A stretch of 64,000 nt of DNA from Carposina sasakii (taxonomy: Eukaryota; Arthropoda; Insecta; Lepidoptera; Carposinidae): positions 10,664,001 to 10,728,000 of the forward strand of contig CP053155.1 of NCBI GenBank assembly GCA_014607495.2, written 5' to 3'. The notes below the pieces were generated by a model. The model was not told where the DNA came from. It saw only the letters and a list, made by a program, of their open reading frames with translations, and made no database searches. Positions 1 through 10,860 of this stretch are shown here, one piece after another; position 1 is the stretch's first letter, and the number at the start of each line of letters is the position of its first letter. The translations under genes and the position numbers were made by a program.

Positions 1-2080
1 TTTTTGCCCAAATAAAGAGTAGGGCCATTTAACTAAAGAAAATTATTAAAATAAATTCGTTTGGTTAACTGATCCGAGTAGGGCGAGTCGACTAAAAGCC
101 GTTTTAACTACCTCACCTCACCTGCAAAGAAAGTTTGAAGAAGCGTACCTACTTACCAATATAGAAACAACCTTTTTAATACTAAACGACATGATAGATC
201 AATAGATATTTTAAAAAAGCTGTTTCATCTAGAAATTAACAAATTTCATTTTTAAACGGTGTTCAACTTTCAACAGTGTTTTTCAATAACACCGTTAGTT
301 TTATTTTTGACTATGTAGGTCACGAAGAATTTATTCTAAGAAAGAACATTAATATTATTATCAGAGCTGATTCTTAACTTGCTATTATGTTCCAACAATT
401 TAAATTCCTATTAAATTTTCTCCTGTCACACAGTGTACAAATCTTTTACAGTGGATGAACAGATGACCACATGATACACCATAGCACGGTCTGTTTAGCT
501 GCACTGTAAATAACCATTAGTAAGGAAGTCATTTTAGTAGGTATATGGAAATAATTTTAAAACTTGACTACCTACCACCGTGTAGCGGAGCCATTTATCG
601 GACACAAGACAGAACCATAGTCCAATACAAATAAATCCCAGAACGCGATGTCGAAGTTTCACAGAACGATGTGTACATGGTCCAAACAATAACTAGTGGC
701 CTGGTGGGGCCGGAAGCGATTCCATTTTCACCACCCTCACTACCACTTATTTACACATAAAGTATAACAGATTTTTCATGTGAGACATCTATGGCCGCGG
801 GTAAAACTGGCGACGCGTCACCACGCTATACTGGCAGAGGCAACATCGAATGTAATGTAATGTATAGATTACTGAAGTCACTGAGTAAAATAATTCAGTT
901 TTTGCAACTTGAAATGAGTATTTAAATTTTTGTATTCAATAAAAATAAACGTTAAATAAATAAATAAACAGTCACCATTTTATTTCACTCGATGTTTCAC
1001 ATCTACCAGGCGTGTCGTGACGGCTAAATTTTTTTTTGTTACGACATGAATACATGTAGGTACTTGAGTTTATAAATTTTATTTGGTTATAAGGGTTATT
1101 TTACTAAATCGAATGTAATTATTATGAAGTTTAGATACTGCTTTAGGCTTAGTCTACATTAGAGTGTTGTATGACCGTTTTCTTTATGCCATCTTAAAAA
1201 GCACCTAAATATTTGAAATTTTCCATCCCAATGTGTTTTTTGAAAATATTGAAAATGCTGCTTTGTGCTTTCAAGAGAAACTAAATTGGTTTGTCAGTAA
1301 CAAATGCTCAGTTAAATACATTATTTATAAATTGATTTCTTTGGGCCCTATAAAAGGTTCCATCGAAGCAATAATAAGAGGTTTTATATCTAAGATGAAA
1401 AAGTATGAAATATGTTATGTTTATCGATCAAATGTTGCAACAAAAGTATTTTAATTACATGATTACTACTAACATGATCATCCCAAGTAGCATGACCTGC
1501 GAAACACCATATGATAAACCGATTTATCGACATTTAGCCTGTTAAATTACGATAAATATAGTCGCCATGTTGAATTTTGTATAGAGAAGATACAATATAG
1601 TACGTTACGATATCCACGATGCGTGGTCATGCTAGGGGGGCATAATTATTATCAATTTAATATTTACTTGACATAATTATTGTTCACAATAGATAATTTA
1701 ATTCAATTTATTCAGTTGAGGGATGACATAATAAATAATAAAATATATTTATTAAAAAATATATTTTGTACCTACATACCTAATATACATTTCTTATTAT
1801 GACTTGTCATTAGCCATAATGTTAGAAATCCAAACTTTCCCCGCACGGACTTTGAAACTACGGACAACTTACAAATTTTTGAACGCGAGTATAGTTCCGA
1901 AATACGTAGGCAAAATTAGTTCCAAAGGAACAGACTGCTGATGGCCTAGTAAGTCTAGCAACCCGCCCGAAATTTTGGCGAAGTAATTATGAAGTGTATA
2001 TATAGAAGGTATAAGTAGAGCCGTTGAAGTAGCCTTTCCGGCACTCTTATTAGGTATTTTGCAATAGCAATGCGAGAGAA
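1..2080. other. AT-rich intergenic DNA, no gene seen
   Basis: No convincing exon or long open frame. The only structured pieces are a short fragment of a retroelement repeat at about 627-725 and an (AAAT)n-like stretch near 947-970. A weak pair of inverted ends (TAGCATGACC near 1489 and its complement near 1628) may mark a degenerate MITE. Confidence 0.6.
627..725 (-). repeat. Diverged fragment of the repeat duplicated at 34.6 and 35.3 kb
   Basis: Shares the order agaacgcgat, cgaagtttca, an acatgg box and actagtggcc with the two copies near 34.7 and 35.3 kb, in the same orientation on the plus strand. In those copies the minus strand encodes a short peptide ending in MGQNND and a stop, so I list all three as minus-strand retroelement coding remnants. 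The family was not identified. Confidence 0.45.
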
Positions 2081-2270
2081 ATTATTATATATGCAAAATT
2101 TCAAGCAGAATAGTTAAGTCATTAAAACGTGTCTGTAACTTTCGCATTTATAATGATAGTTGGGAAAAACCTTCCACAAACCTATCTCAACTTTTATTAT
2201 AAATGCGAAAGTTACTGATACGTTTTAATGACTCAACTATTCTGCTTGAAATTTTGCATATATAATAATT
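2081..2270. repeat. Foldback (MITE-like) inverted repeat, arms about 74 bp
   Basis: Positions 2081-2154 are nearly the reverse complement of 2196-2270, with a spacer of about 40 bp. Arms include atatgcaaaatttcaagcag on the left and its complement on the right. This is a non-coding foldback element. Its right end was later the target of a SINE insertion: the last 12 bases of the right arm are duplicated on the far side of the SINE. Confidence 0.75.
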
Positions 2271-2353
2271 AGAAAATGAAAAAAATATTTACCCGAGTGA
2301 GATTTTTACTCACGACCACTCGCAAACCGTGCTTTCGCTCTAACCAACTGAGC
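2271..2353 (-). repeat. tRNA-derived SINE, 5'-truncated, 12-bp target duplication
   Basis: On the minus strand it reads a D-arm-like box (gctcagttggttagagc), an anticodon-arm-like region, a T-arm-like box (gtgagtaaaaatctcac) and a short tail, aaatatttttttcattttct. It is flanked by tatataataatt at 2259-2270 and 2354-2365, a 12-bp target-site duplication that proves insertion. The acceptor stem 5' half is missing, so this is a retroposed copy and not a working tRNA. The same tail follows the tRNA-like heads at 32.3 and 42.0 kb. Confidence 0.8.
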
Positions 2354-2365
2354 TATATAATAATT

Positions 2366-2706
2366 GGTTGTACAGAGAAGGCTACATTCTGTTGTCCACG
2401 CGAACATAGTTAAAATCAACAGCTACTCCGATATAAGTTTGTATTACGAGTACTTACGTAACAGCAAAGACAAAGTCCTTTACCATTACAACGCGATAAG
2501 TGTATACTTTTCAATATCACATTGCTATCGCTTTGCTATTATAAAATACATAATAAAACTGCCAAATGAAGAAATATCAAGTTTAGTGCGGTGTTCGATA
2601 CAGTTCACGATATAGCAAATAAACTTTCTAGCAAACCGCACAGTACTCATCTTTGTTGAGTTTGAGTCAACGATGAAATAGTATGGGAGGTTAAGGGGCT
2701 TTCAAA
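2366..2706. other. No gene seen
   Basis: An 83-codon open frame starting near 2364 runs out of the SINE target duplication. It has no recognisable domain and is probably chance. No repeat recognised. Confidence 0.5.
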
Positions 2707-2830
2707 TGTATACATATAGACACGGCTGTGTTTCCTTTGGGGTAGCCAGAGCCGCACGATCATAAAGGAGATCTCACAGCCACCTTGATCATAGCCGGGA
2801 AAGAACGAAATGATAGTGACAGTAATGTTT
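2707..2830 (-). repeat. Dispersed repeat family D, partial copy
   Basis: Reverse complement of the family D right half: it contains the complement of ctggctaccccaaag and of gagatctcctttatgatc, in the order seen in the copies at 22.2, 28.7, 42.1 and 62.8 kb. Non-coding. Confidence 0.65.
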
Positions 2831-3254
2831 TCAATCGACAGACATTTTCTGTACTCGGCCTTAGCAGACTTGAAATCCTGCTTGTATTACAAGTTCTATA
2901 AACGTAGTATCCAGATGTTCCTCATACTATAACTTTACTCTGGAGCAGATGAGACTTGAACAATGAGTTCTTTTCAGTTCGGAACAGCGGATGATGATGG
3001 AACTTTCATTGTTACAACTTGTTGTAATTACTTCTAGTACTTACTTACTCTGTATGTTTTTTATTCTCTTTATTCATACATAATTATTCACATGCATTAT
3101 CCCTAAAGAAGTACCTTCTGTTCTTTTTTATAAAATATATATATATATTTATTTAGTTATATTGTATGTATTTATTTGATTGTTTGTTTATATCAAGTAC
3201 ATTGTTATTTTTTATTATTATTTGGTTGTGCACGTATGATTTCCTTTTTTTAGC

Positions 3255-3390
3255 AAATAACTTTATATTAAATGGTTGGCTGGAAGAAATCTCTGTTAGA
3301 GATAAGCTCGCCTTTGTACATTATCTTATAAAATATTGTATCTTGTGTGTTTTTTTTTCTGTGTACAATAAAGAATATAGAAGAGTAATC
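3255..3390 (+). repeat. LINE 3'-end fragment
   Basis: Contains the block ggctggaagaaatctctgtt followed by agagataagctcgcctttgt and a tail with aataaag. The same block appears on the minus strand at about 11,985-12,045. I recognise this as a common lepidopteran non-LTR retrotransposon 3' end; the clade is not assigned. An open frame here (3166-3528) is probably fortuitous. Confidence 0.6.
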
Positions 3391-3394
3391 TTTC

Positions 3395-3640
3395 ACAACC
3401 TATATCTGCTGATGCGGGACCTTACTAGAATCAGCTGTATCTCCTTATGTGTATTTCGTAAGAGTCGACGAAGGACCCGAGTTCCAATCTCTCCGGCAAC
3501 AAGCCAGCAACTTGTCAGTGATTATTGACATTTGTCTCCGCTATGCTAAGCGTAGTTGCAGGATCTCCATTATGATCTAGCAGCTACCTCATTTTGGGAT
3601 CACAGCCCTGTAAGCATGTATGTATTGGTATTTTTTTTCC
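3395..3640 (+). repeat. Dispersed repeat family D, near full-length copy
   Basis: Shows the family order: ccttactagaatcagctg, taagagtcgac, gcaacttgtcagtgatta, ctccgctatgctaa, aggatctccattatgatc, then a catgtatgtat end. About ten copies occur in the window on both strands. No coding capacity is seen. Confidence 0.7.
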
Positions 3641-3651
3641 AAATAATAAGC

Positions 3652-4217
3652 TAAATTATTATTAAAAAAACAAAATACCCGACTGCACACTAAAAAAAGA
3701 GTAAAACAAGCCACACAATAATATTGATCAATCAAATGCTAAAAACTAATTATGTAATACCGTTTAAACAATACCTATATTAAAATACACTACAATATGT
3801 GTTCGTAATCGATAGTTAAATAAACAGAAACTTATTTTGAATACAAATTTACTGAATATAATTTATAAATGTTGATGGAAAGCATCGCAGGCGGGGACCA
3901 ACAGAGGCTTATTTATAGTCATTTCGGTTGTGCACCATTTAGCAGAATTTTCGTTGGTGGCGGTCAAGGTGGTCCCCGCCTGCGATGCTTTCCATCAACA
4001 TTTATAAATTATATTCAGTAAATTTGTATTCAAAATAAGTTTCTGTTTATTTAACTATCGATTACGAACACATATTGTAGTGTATTTTAATATAGGTATT
4101 GTTTAAACGGTATTACATAATTAGTTTTTAGCATTTGATTGATCAATATTATTGTGTGGCTTGTTTTACTCTTTTTTTAGTGTGCAGTCGGGTATTTTGT
4201 TTTTTAATAATAATTCT
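3652..4217. repeat. Large inverted repeat, about 248-bp arms, 69-bp loop
   Basis: Positions 3652-3900 are an almost perfect reverse complement of 3970-4217, with loop 3901-3969. Both arms contain ttgatggaaagcatcgcagg or its complement and cccgactgc or its complement. The right arm lies inside Helitron unit 1, so the left arm is a third, inverted, partial copy of the same element. Such a structure could form a strong hairpin and could be hard to assemble. Confidence 0.85.
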
Positions 4218-5064
4218 TTTATTTATAACTTTTTAGCTGTTTTTATTTAACGAAAATGTTGTAGATGTAGAAGACTATGTATATGTAAGTACCATTTTAA
4301 ATTATTTCGACGACATTTGGCTTTAGATTACGAGTGATGTTACTCCGCAACATAAATTTACCGCCAATCTGGACTGTTTGTAGTGAAGAAGAAAAAGAAT
4401 TAGGTGAGTCATTACTGCTGAAGATCCCGCAAACGTTTAAGTTCAGTTAATAAAGAACATTCGTCGTGGGGCCGGTCCAACAGCTTTTTTGGGTCAAGTG
4501 TTTTTATTGCTAACCCAGCAAGTGTTTTAACACGGCTTAGGGCTACATAAGCCTGGCCCTTTGCAAACACGTTTGATAGGTCCACGACAGCCCGATCCAA
4601 GGTGGTACCTTGCAGTTTGTGTACCGTTACAGCCCGTCAGCATATCCCCCTCCGCACCGCGCCGCGCGCCGCATGCCAGGCCACGCCCTATCTTTTTGCT
4701 TGCTAACGCATGAGTTGCTTTGCGTTGACGCAGAATTAACATGTTCCCGTGGGAATTTTGAGAAAAAACGTATCCTATATTAATTACTCCCGTGATTGAA
4801 ATGAATCTAATGATACCGCATACATATTTTTGTTGTTTAAAGGGAAATTTAGAAAAAATATTATTATGTCTTTATCCCGTGGGACTTTTATGATAAAATG
4901 TATCCTATGACACTCCCGTAATCAAGACAAATCTAACGATACCTCATACATCAAAATCCATCAAGCCGTTTAGGCTACAGGAGGTCACAAAGGAACAGAC
5001 ATACATACATACATACATATGTGTTAAACACAATACCACTCCTTTGCGTCGCGCAGTCGGGTAA
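3905..5064 (-). mobile_element. Helitron fragment, tandem unit 1 (1,160 bp)
   Basis: First of two head-to-tail units. On the minus strand it starts with ttacccgactgcgcgacgc, then a (tatg)n microsatellite, then the repeated gggagt and tcccacggg boxes typical of lepidopteran Helitrons, then a helicase remnant and an AT-rich 3' part. The two units seem to differ by little more than one T in a T-run (near 4201 versus 5362), so the duplication is recent. Both Helitron ends are not proven. Assignment rests on the Pif1-type helicase remnant and on the general look of the sequence. Confidence 0.7.
4412..4634 (-). pseudogene. Helitron Pif1-like helicase, C-terminal remnant (unit 1)
   Basis: The minus-strand frame carries [12 protein letters not shown] followed by VVDLS and [15 protein letters not shown], then a stop at 4412. 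These match the last conserved motifs of Pif1/RecD-type (SF1B) helicases: the HKxQG motif and the YVALSR arginine motif. Helitrons carry this domain at the C-terminus of their Rep/helicase protein. Only about 73 residues remain. The Walker motifs and the Rep nuclease are absent, and upstream sequence is a non-homologous GC-rich patch. It cannot encode an active helicase. Confidence 0.8.
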
Positions 5065-6225
5065 AGGCTTATTTATAGTCATTTCGGTTGTGCACCATTT
5101 AGCAGAATTTTCGTTGGTGGCGGTCAAGGTGGTCCCCGCCTGCGATGCTTTCCATCAACATTTATAAATTATATTCAGTAAATTTGTATTCAAAATAAGT
5201 TTCTGTTTATTTAACTATCGATTACGAACACATATTGTAGTGTATTTTAATATAGGTATTGTTTAAACGGTATTACATAATTAGTTTTTAGCATTTGATT
5301 GATCAATATTATTGTGTGGCTTGTTTTACTCTTTTTTTAGTGTGCAGTCGGGTATTTTGTTTTTTTAATAATAATTCTTTTATTTATAACTTTTTAGCTG
5401 TTTTTATTTAACGAAAATGTTGTAGATGTAGAAGACTATGTATATGTAAGTACCATTTTAAATTATTTCGACGACATTTGGCTTTAGATTACGAGTGATG
5501 TTACTCCGCAACATAAATTTACCGCCAATCTGGACTGTTTGTAGTGAAGAAGAAAAAGAATTAGGTGAGTCATTACTGCTGAAGATCCCGCAAACGTTTA
5601 AGTTCAGTTAATAAAGAACATTCGTCGTGGGGCCGGTCCAACAGCTTTTTTGGGTCAAGTGTTTTTATTGCTAACCCAGCAAGTGTTTTAACACGGCTTA
5701 GGGCTACATAAGCCTGGCCCTTTGCAAACACGTTTGATAGGTCCACGACAGCCCGATCCAAGGTGGTACCTTGCAGTTTGTGTACCGTTACAGCCCGTCA
5801 GCATATCCCCCTCCGCACCGCGCCGCGCGCCGCATGCCAGGCCACGCCCTATCTTTTTGCTTGCTAACGCATGAGTTGCTTTGCGTTGACGCAGAATTAA
5901 CATGTTCCCGTGGGAATTTTGAGAAAAAACGTATCCTATATTAATTACTCCCGTGATTGAAATGAATCTAATGATACCGCATACATATTTTTGTTGTTTA
6001 AAGGGAAATTTAGAAAAAATATTATTATGTCTTTATCCCGTGGGACTTTTATGATAAAATGTATCCTATGACACTCCCGTAATCAAGACAAATCTAACGA
6101 TACCTCATACATCAAAATCCATCAAGCCGTTTAGGCTACAGGAGGTCACAAAGGAACAGACATACATACATACATACATATGTGTTAAACACAATACCAC
6201 TCCTTTGCGTCGCGCAGTCGGGTAA
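5065..6225 (-). mobile_element. Helitron fragment, tandem unit 2 (1,161 bp)
   Basis: Head-to-tail repeat of unit 1. The junction at 5064/5065 joins the gcgcagtcgggtaa end directly to the aggcttatttatag end with no host DNA between. This precise junction fits tandem or rolling-circle duplication better than two separate insertions. Confidence 0.75.
5573..5795 (-). pseudogene. Helitron Pif1-like helicase, C-terminal remnant (unit 2)
   Basis: The encoded 62-residue open segment is identical to that of unit 1: the HKLQGTTLD motif, YVALSR, and a stop after RDLQQ. The identical peptide shows the tandem copying happened after the coding region had already been truncated. Confidence 0.8.
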
Positions 6226-7820
6226 TTAAAGCGGTTCACAGGTTTTTACCGCTTTTGGAATTGGAAATACAATCTAGAAATAGCGACATCGACTAAAGCG
6301 GTCGAGAAACAAAACGTTCCGTCTCGCCCGAGCGAGCACATGATTATAGGCAGTTTGTATTTGGAGTATCTCTTCGCACATCAGCAATCTCACCCCCAAG
6401 GGACAGAGAAACTGAACGCAGAAATCGCTGGATAATGCCCTCTATAAATTTCGCTAGTAACTGCTGAGTGTTTTTTTACATATATGGGTAGTCTTTTATG
6501 AGGCACCATTGTTTTGGTTGTGGTACAGTATACTGCTAAAATGCTATGCTAAAAGGATTACGATCTTGCAGTTCTGGCTACCCCATTTCGGGAACTCAGC
6601 CATGTTTTCCTAGAAGTACCACAGCTTTTTTGTTACCCGAAGTTTTTTTAAAATTTTGCAGCTGAAACTTTCAGGTCTTCCAGCTTGAAGTTTTCATCTC
6701 ATTGAAGTAGGTAAATACGTACCGTGTGACTACATTAATCTTTTTGTTTGACATTATTTATGCTGAAAATTTAAAATAGTCTAAAATTCGTCAGAGCGGT
6801 GCCACCTACCGTAATAAAAAGTAGCTTATGAACACTGACCCCAAAATGAGTCAATAAACAGGCACGATCGATTCCACAAATTTAACATCATAACGTCTAT
6901 CAATGATAAAGCAATAATATTTAAATTAGATACCTATTAAGACTAATAGTGTAATAACCATAATAGGTAAGTTATAATTGAGGCATAATAATGGAATTGC
7001 CAGTCTATCAAACTGAGATTCAGTCATTGATGCCAGATTTGTTCTAGTTATATTAGAAGGCTAGTCACGTCTTATGAAATTTAGTGCAAAGAGTATTTGC
7101 GCAGAAGAGACATTTCTAATATCTGTGATTTGATTTACTCGTATTAGAGAGGCTGCTCACGACTTTAAGGACGTAAACTTCTGGACTTCCATGTCTGGAT
7201 GTTTCTAATTTCCGTTCTCACGAGATTATATAACTGCAGTTAATATATACAAGAAACACAAGAAGTTTTAATATACATCATGGGTAACATACAAATTTAC
7301 TCAAAGGATCTGTAAATGTTTTTATTTAGGGCCAATTTTACAACGAATAAAGTATATGCTTATTTGATCTCTTGTTTGATCAAGATTTGGATAAAGACAG
7401 TGTCAACTTTATCCTACAAATAAGCTATCTGACAATTAGAAAAATCAGCCCCTTATTTAATTTATAATAGTACCTAATAATAATATATATAACTATACTC
7501 TCAAAATTGGTCAGAATTGGCACCATGTGGTTCTATCACCCCTTGGTGCTCTGCATACCCCGTAAGGGATAAAGGCGTGATTATATTTATATATATGTAG
7601 TACCTAATAAAATTATACGTATATTAATAGGCATGACAGAGTAACCTTGTGTCAACTCTGCGAATTTTTTATGATCTATCACAAGCATGCTCCGAGGACT
7701 TGGGCCAATTTCCTGAAGAGTAAGCTTCAATTCAGTTTTCCACTATCAAGCGAGTCTCCGAGAAACTGCTTACTTAAAGCGGCATTCATGTAATTTATGC
7801 ATTACTTAATAATAAAAAGT
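6226..7820. other. Intergenic DNA with short repeat fragments
   Basis: No gene seen. A family D fragment with ttctggctaccccatttcgg lies at about 6550-6625. A block around 7331-7450 (gataaagacagtgtcaactt) resembles one at 44.56-44.62 kb and is probably a MITE remnant. A block at about 7510-7620 (cataccccgtaagggataaa, ggcgtga) looks like a common lepidopteran dispersed repeat. Confidence 0.5.
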
Positions 7821-8123
7821 ACAAGCGTTTTCCCCCCGAAGGGTAGAAAACGTATATTTTGGGTCTAGCCAAGGCTTGACCCTTCGGAGATAACGTCTGG
7901 TTAACTCTTCGTGACTATGTGTGCTTTCGATCCCATTTCACAGCCAGCGCTCGCCGCTCTCCTGAAGGAGGAGGGGCGGGGAGCGCGGGCACGCTGCGGC
8001 CGGCGGTGCGAAGGCGCTCTCGTTAGTACCTGCTCCGAAGATGGCCGGCAAGAGCTTGCTCGGGTCAAGCCTTGGCTAGACCCAAAATATACGTTTTCTA
8101 CCCTTCGGGGGGAAAACGCTTGT
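7821..8123. mobile_element. MITE with perfect 62-bp terminal inverted repeats
   Basis: 7821-7882 and 8062-8123 are exact reverse complements over 62 bp by eye (left arm begins acaagcgttttccccccgaa). The 179-bp interior is strikingly GC-rich against AT-rich surroundings. A second copy of the inner arm block tctagcc..ggcttgaccctt follows at about 8130-8160, so the element may extend a little further right. Open frames on both strands here are shadows of the GC-rich interior. Confidence 0.8.
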
Positions 8124-8561
8124 ATTTTAAGTCTAGCCGTCGGCTTGACCCTTCGGAGATATGTTTGATTTCTGCCGGGCAAGAAGCAGCGTACTGTGAA
8201 ACGGGAAGTAATGTAATAATACCTCTTGGCTTGAAAAAAGATATAAAATAAACACCCAGTACATACTCAGAAACAATATTTTTTATTAAAAAGAAATGTG
8301 AATTTTTTAAAAAATTATGACAAACTTAAAGTAGAAAATCAACACTAACCTGTTACTTTGCGTATTAAACATAATATATTATGTATATGTATGTATGATT
8401 CACATAATGAGATCAATAAATTAAGCCAATAATAACAGCATTCGAAAACTACGCAATAAAACATAATTGTTCTTAAATTTACAAATTATTGTTATAAAAT
8501 TCCCTATTTTAAAGGGGTAACACAGATTGAACATTACCAACCAAATCTGAAGAGGTACGAT

Positions 8562-9130
8562 TTATTTATATAAAATAGAATTTGAAAAAGAAAAAGTGCT
8601 CTCACTTCTCCAATTACCTCTCGACAAAACTTCATCTAGAGAAAGATTTAGAAAATTCTTTGATGCCACAGCTAACTTAACGCTTCCCGGAGAAGCATCT
8701 ATTCCTAATACTTTAAAGACGGAACCTATCCATCCCGCAATTATACATCTTATGGCTGCTTTCACTGGGCCTCTAGTAGAAATAAATAAAGAAGATAAAT
8801 TTATCCCTGCTCTACCTTCGAAACTCAGTGATCGGGATTAAAGTCTTTAACCACAGAACTGGGTTTAAAGTTATAATAGAACCCGTAGACAAATGCTAGC
8901 CCGATTGTCGGTTTGTTGAAGAGTCTGTCTTGGAACCATATCGTGGCCAAAGTGTAATTTTGTTATCGTGAACTTCCATATCATACAGTCCAATATGTAA
9001 GAGAGTCAAGTCGTGTAGCCTACGGCCTGATGCTAATAGGAGTAATAAAGCCACATGACGGGATACCTGATAAAGATTATTTTCCTGAGGAGGGTAACAT
9101 TAAAAGTTCGCTAGAGTAAGAATTAGCAAA
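8562..9130 (-). pseudogene. DIRS tyrosine recombinase remnant
   Basis: From 9130 downward the minus strand encodes SRHVALLLLLASGRRLHDL, which holds the first catalytic arginine context of tyrosine recombinases. Further on it encodes KAAIRCIIAGWI and GSVKLAVASKNFLNLSLDEV, then SRGNWRSESTF, the box II region. The usual H-x-x-R there reads with K in place of R. The final tyrosine region (F-FY-like) is out of frame. The enzyme would integrate DIRS DNA circles by site-specific recombination; this copy is inactive. Confidence 0.75.
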
Positions 9131-9210
9131 AGTGTATACAACAGACTTATGTAACTGAATGGTTTGTGATGCAAAACCGTGAACACGGTAAAGATATCAT
9201 AAAAACCGGG

Positions 9211-9763
9211 CTAAATCGGATGATTTTGGATTGTTTCTAGCCACGTCGTTGTTGGAGGTCCAACTACACCAACGAGACCAAGCCGCTTTAGGATTAGAAT
9301 TTCAATGGTGGAATGGAATTTCAGAGGTTGATTTTCTCCATGAGTTATATATATAATCCCAATTAGCTGATTCCCTACCCCCTGATGACCACCCCGTACC
9401 TTCCAGGCCTCCAAATGTATGGGGGAGCCAAGGCTCTGTTCTTTAGGTCGGCTCTCCAAAAGACTGCTCCAACGAGGAACTATTAAAATGTAAAACCCCT
9501 GGGCCGTGTTCCAGTGTGAAAGTACTTTCGGGATTAAAGCTGGCGGAGGACAGACATTCCCGGCTGAACGTATTTACAAACCATGCCTGAGGATCTCTTG
9601 CATCTAGAGATACATAGTTTGGTATTACTGCTGAACTCGCTGACGCGAACAGGTCTATGCAAGGCTTGCCCCATTTCTGAAAAATCTTTTGAAGAATTCC
9701 CGGGGACAGCGTCTTATCACGTGGGAAGGTTCTTCCTACGTGATAAGCGATCGGCCTCGACAT
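9211..9763 (-). pseudogene. DIRS connecting region between RNase H and recombinase
   Basis: The frame ending at 9443 begins MSRPIAYHVGRTFPRDKTLS and contains ILQKIFQKWGKPCIDLFAS and NYVSLDARDPQA. This WG.P.IDLFAS pattern is characteristic of DIRS-type pol between RNase H and the recombinase domain. The continuation at 9211-9459 is frameshifted. Confidence 0.75.
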
Positions 9764-9835
9764 TGTAACGACCAGGAAGATGAAAGGTTACTAGTTTGAT
9801 TTGTGACTGAAGACACATCATTAATAGATCGGAGG

Positions 9836-10120
9836 TTAATTTGTTAAGACATGATGACTTGGTTCATTTATGTACGCTACTACTGAACGATTGTTCGATT
9901 GGACTACGACAACATGACCTTTCAGAAGTTGTTGATAACTTTTGACTCCCTGAAATACTGCAAAAATCTCCTTCACATTAGAGTGCCACTTCGACTGACT
10001 TTTGTTCCATACTCCCGATAATTTTATTCCGTTCACCGATACCCCCCATCCTGACCCCGAGGCATCGGATACGATGTAAATCTTTGGGTCATCGATTATT
10101 ATTGGAAAAGTTTTGTTCAA
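9836..10120 (-). pseudogene. DIRS RNase H remnant
   Basis: Encodes VSDASGSGWGVSVNG with the first RNase H aspartate, then WHSNVKEIFAVFQGV with the glutamate, then VVVQSNNRSVVAYIN, where the usual D-N-T/S context reads SNN. The layout fits RNase H of DIRS elements. It follows RT directly. Stops upstream and downstream separate it from its neighbours. Confidence 0.75.
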
Positions 10121-10441
10121 ATTCCTTAACCACCAACCTAGGTCTTAAAGGTACTTGCTTGGGGACAGAATATAACTGGCTTGGACGATCTTCTGGGAAT
10201 CGGTTTGATGCCCTCTGTAAGCTTCTGCAATGTATTAGACCGAGAGGAACTACAAAGGCTGCGAAAACTAGACGACTGAGGAGAGATTTGGCCCGAAGCC
10301 AGCTCCATTCTCCCTTTCTGATGATCACTTGAATGTCGTTTCAAATACGGCCCTTCTTGTCCGCATTCAAAAACTTTACGTTCTGAGATGGATTCCAAAT
10401 TATCCCGAGATACTCTTCTGAACGGTGCGGAGTCAGAACCG

Positions 10442-10466
10442 TTTTTTTTTTTTTTTTTTTTTTTTT
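10442..10466 (-). repeat. A25 homopolymer (minus strand) inside the DIRS RT
   Basis: Twenty-five T on the plus strand. It may be the poly(A) tail of a further small retroposon or an expanded lysine codon run. No target duplication was found to decide. Confidence 0.6.
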
Positions 10467-10505
10467 CAATTTATTTGTCGACCTAGATCTAAGAGAAAAT
10501 CTATT

Positions 10506-10548
10506 CACAGGGTGAAGAATTTTTTCCATTTTCTTTATTAATAATTTT
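10506..10548 (+). repeat. 43-bp SINE fragment with 12-bp target duplication
   Basis: The insert reads cacagggtgaag, aattttttccattttc, then tttattaataatttt. It is flanked by agaaaatctatt at 10494-10505 and 10549-10560. The same 39 bases (gggtgaagaa to aatttt) follow a tRNA-like head at 32.28 kb, so this is a severely 5'-truncated copy of that SINE. It dates the SINE as younger than the DIRS copy. Confidence 0.85.
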
Positions 10549-10860
10549 AGAAAATCTATTGTTTGCCTGGCAAGAGTCTCCGGGCATTGGTGAGCTAGAA
10601 AGAAGTCGTCTAACAGCCAATTTCTATAACTGATCTTGAGAGATTTCTTGCATATCTCAGATTTAATCTTCAATTGTTTTCATACAAAATTTCAAATTAG
10701 GAATAGAAAAATCCGATATTCTCTTTGATCTCTCGTGTTAAAATTGGCCGTAAATACACCACGACCCTGATGCTCTTTTCTCTTAGTTTGCTTGCCACCC
10801 AGTTGGTAAGACGAGAGAAAATTAAAGGAGCTATCGACAGTCCAAAAGGAAGAGCAGTTA

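Noticed and set aside
1482..1637. MITE with TAGCATGACC ends
   Set aside because: Only about ten matching terminal bases and no duplication; could be chance.
3166..3528. 120-codon plus frame with hydrophobic stretches
   Set aside because: Spans a LINE tail and the start of a family D repeat copy; hydrophobicity comes from T-rich DNA.
4527..4742. 71-codon minus frame rich in Arg/Gly/Cys (also 5,688-5,903)
   Set aside because: Overlaps the helicase remnant in another frame; the helicase frame has recognisable motifs and this one has none.
7911..8182. Overlapping open frames on both strands at the GC-rich MITE
   Set aside because: Explained by stop-codon scarcity in GC-rich DNA and by symmetry of the inverted repeats.
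8596..8841. 81-codon plus-strand frame
   Set aside because: Antisense shadow of the DIRS tyrosine recombinase, whose motifs are clear on the minus strand.
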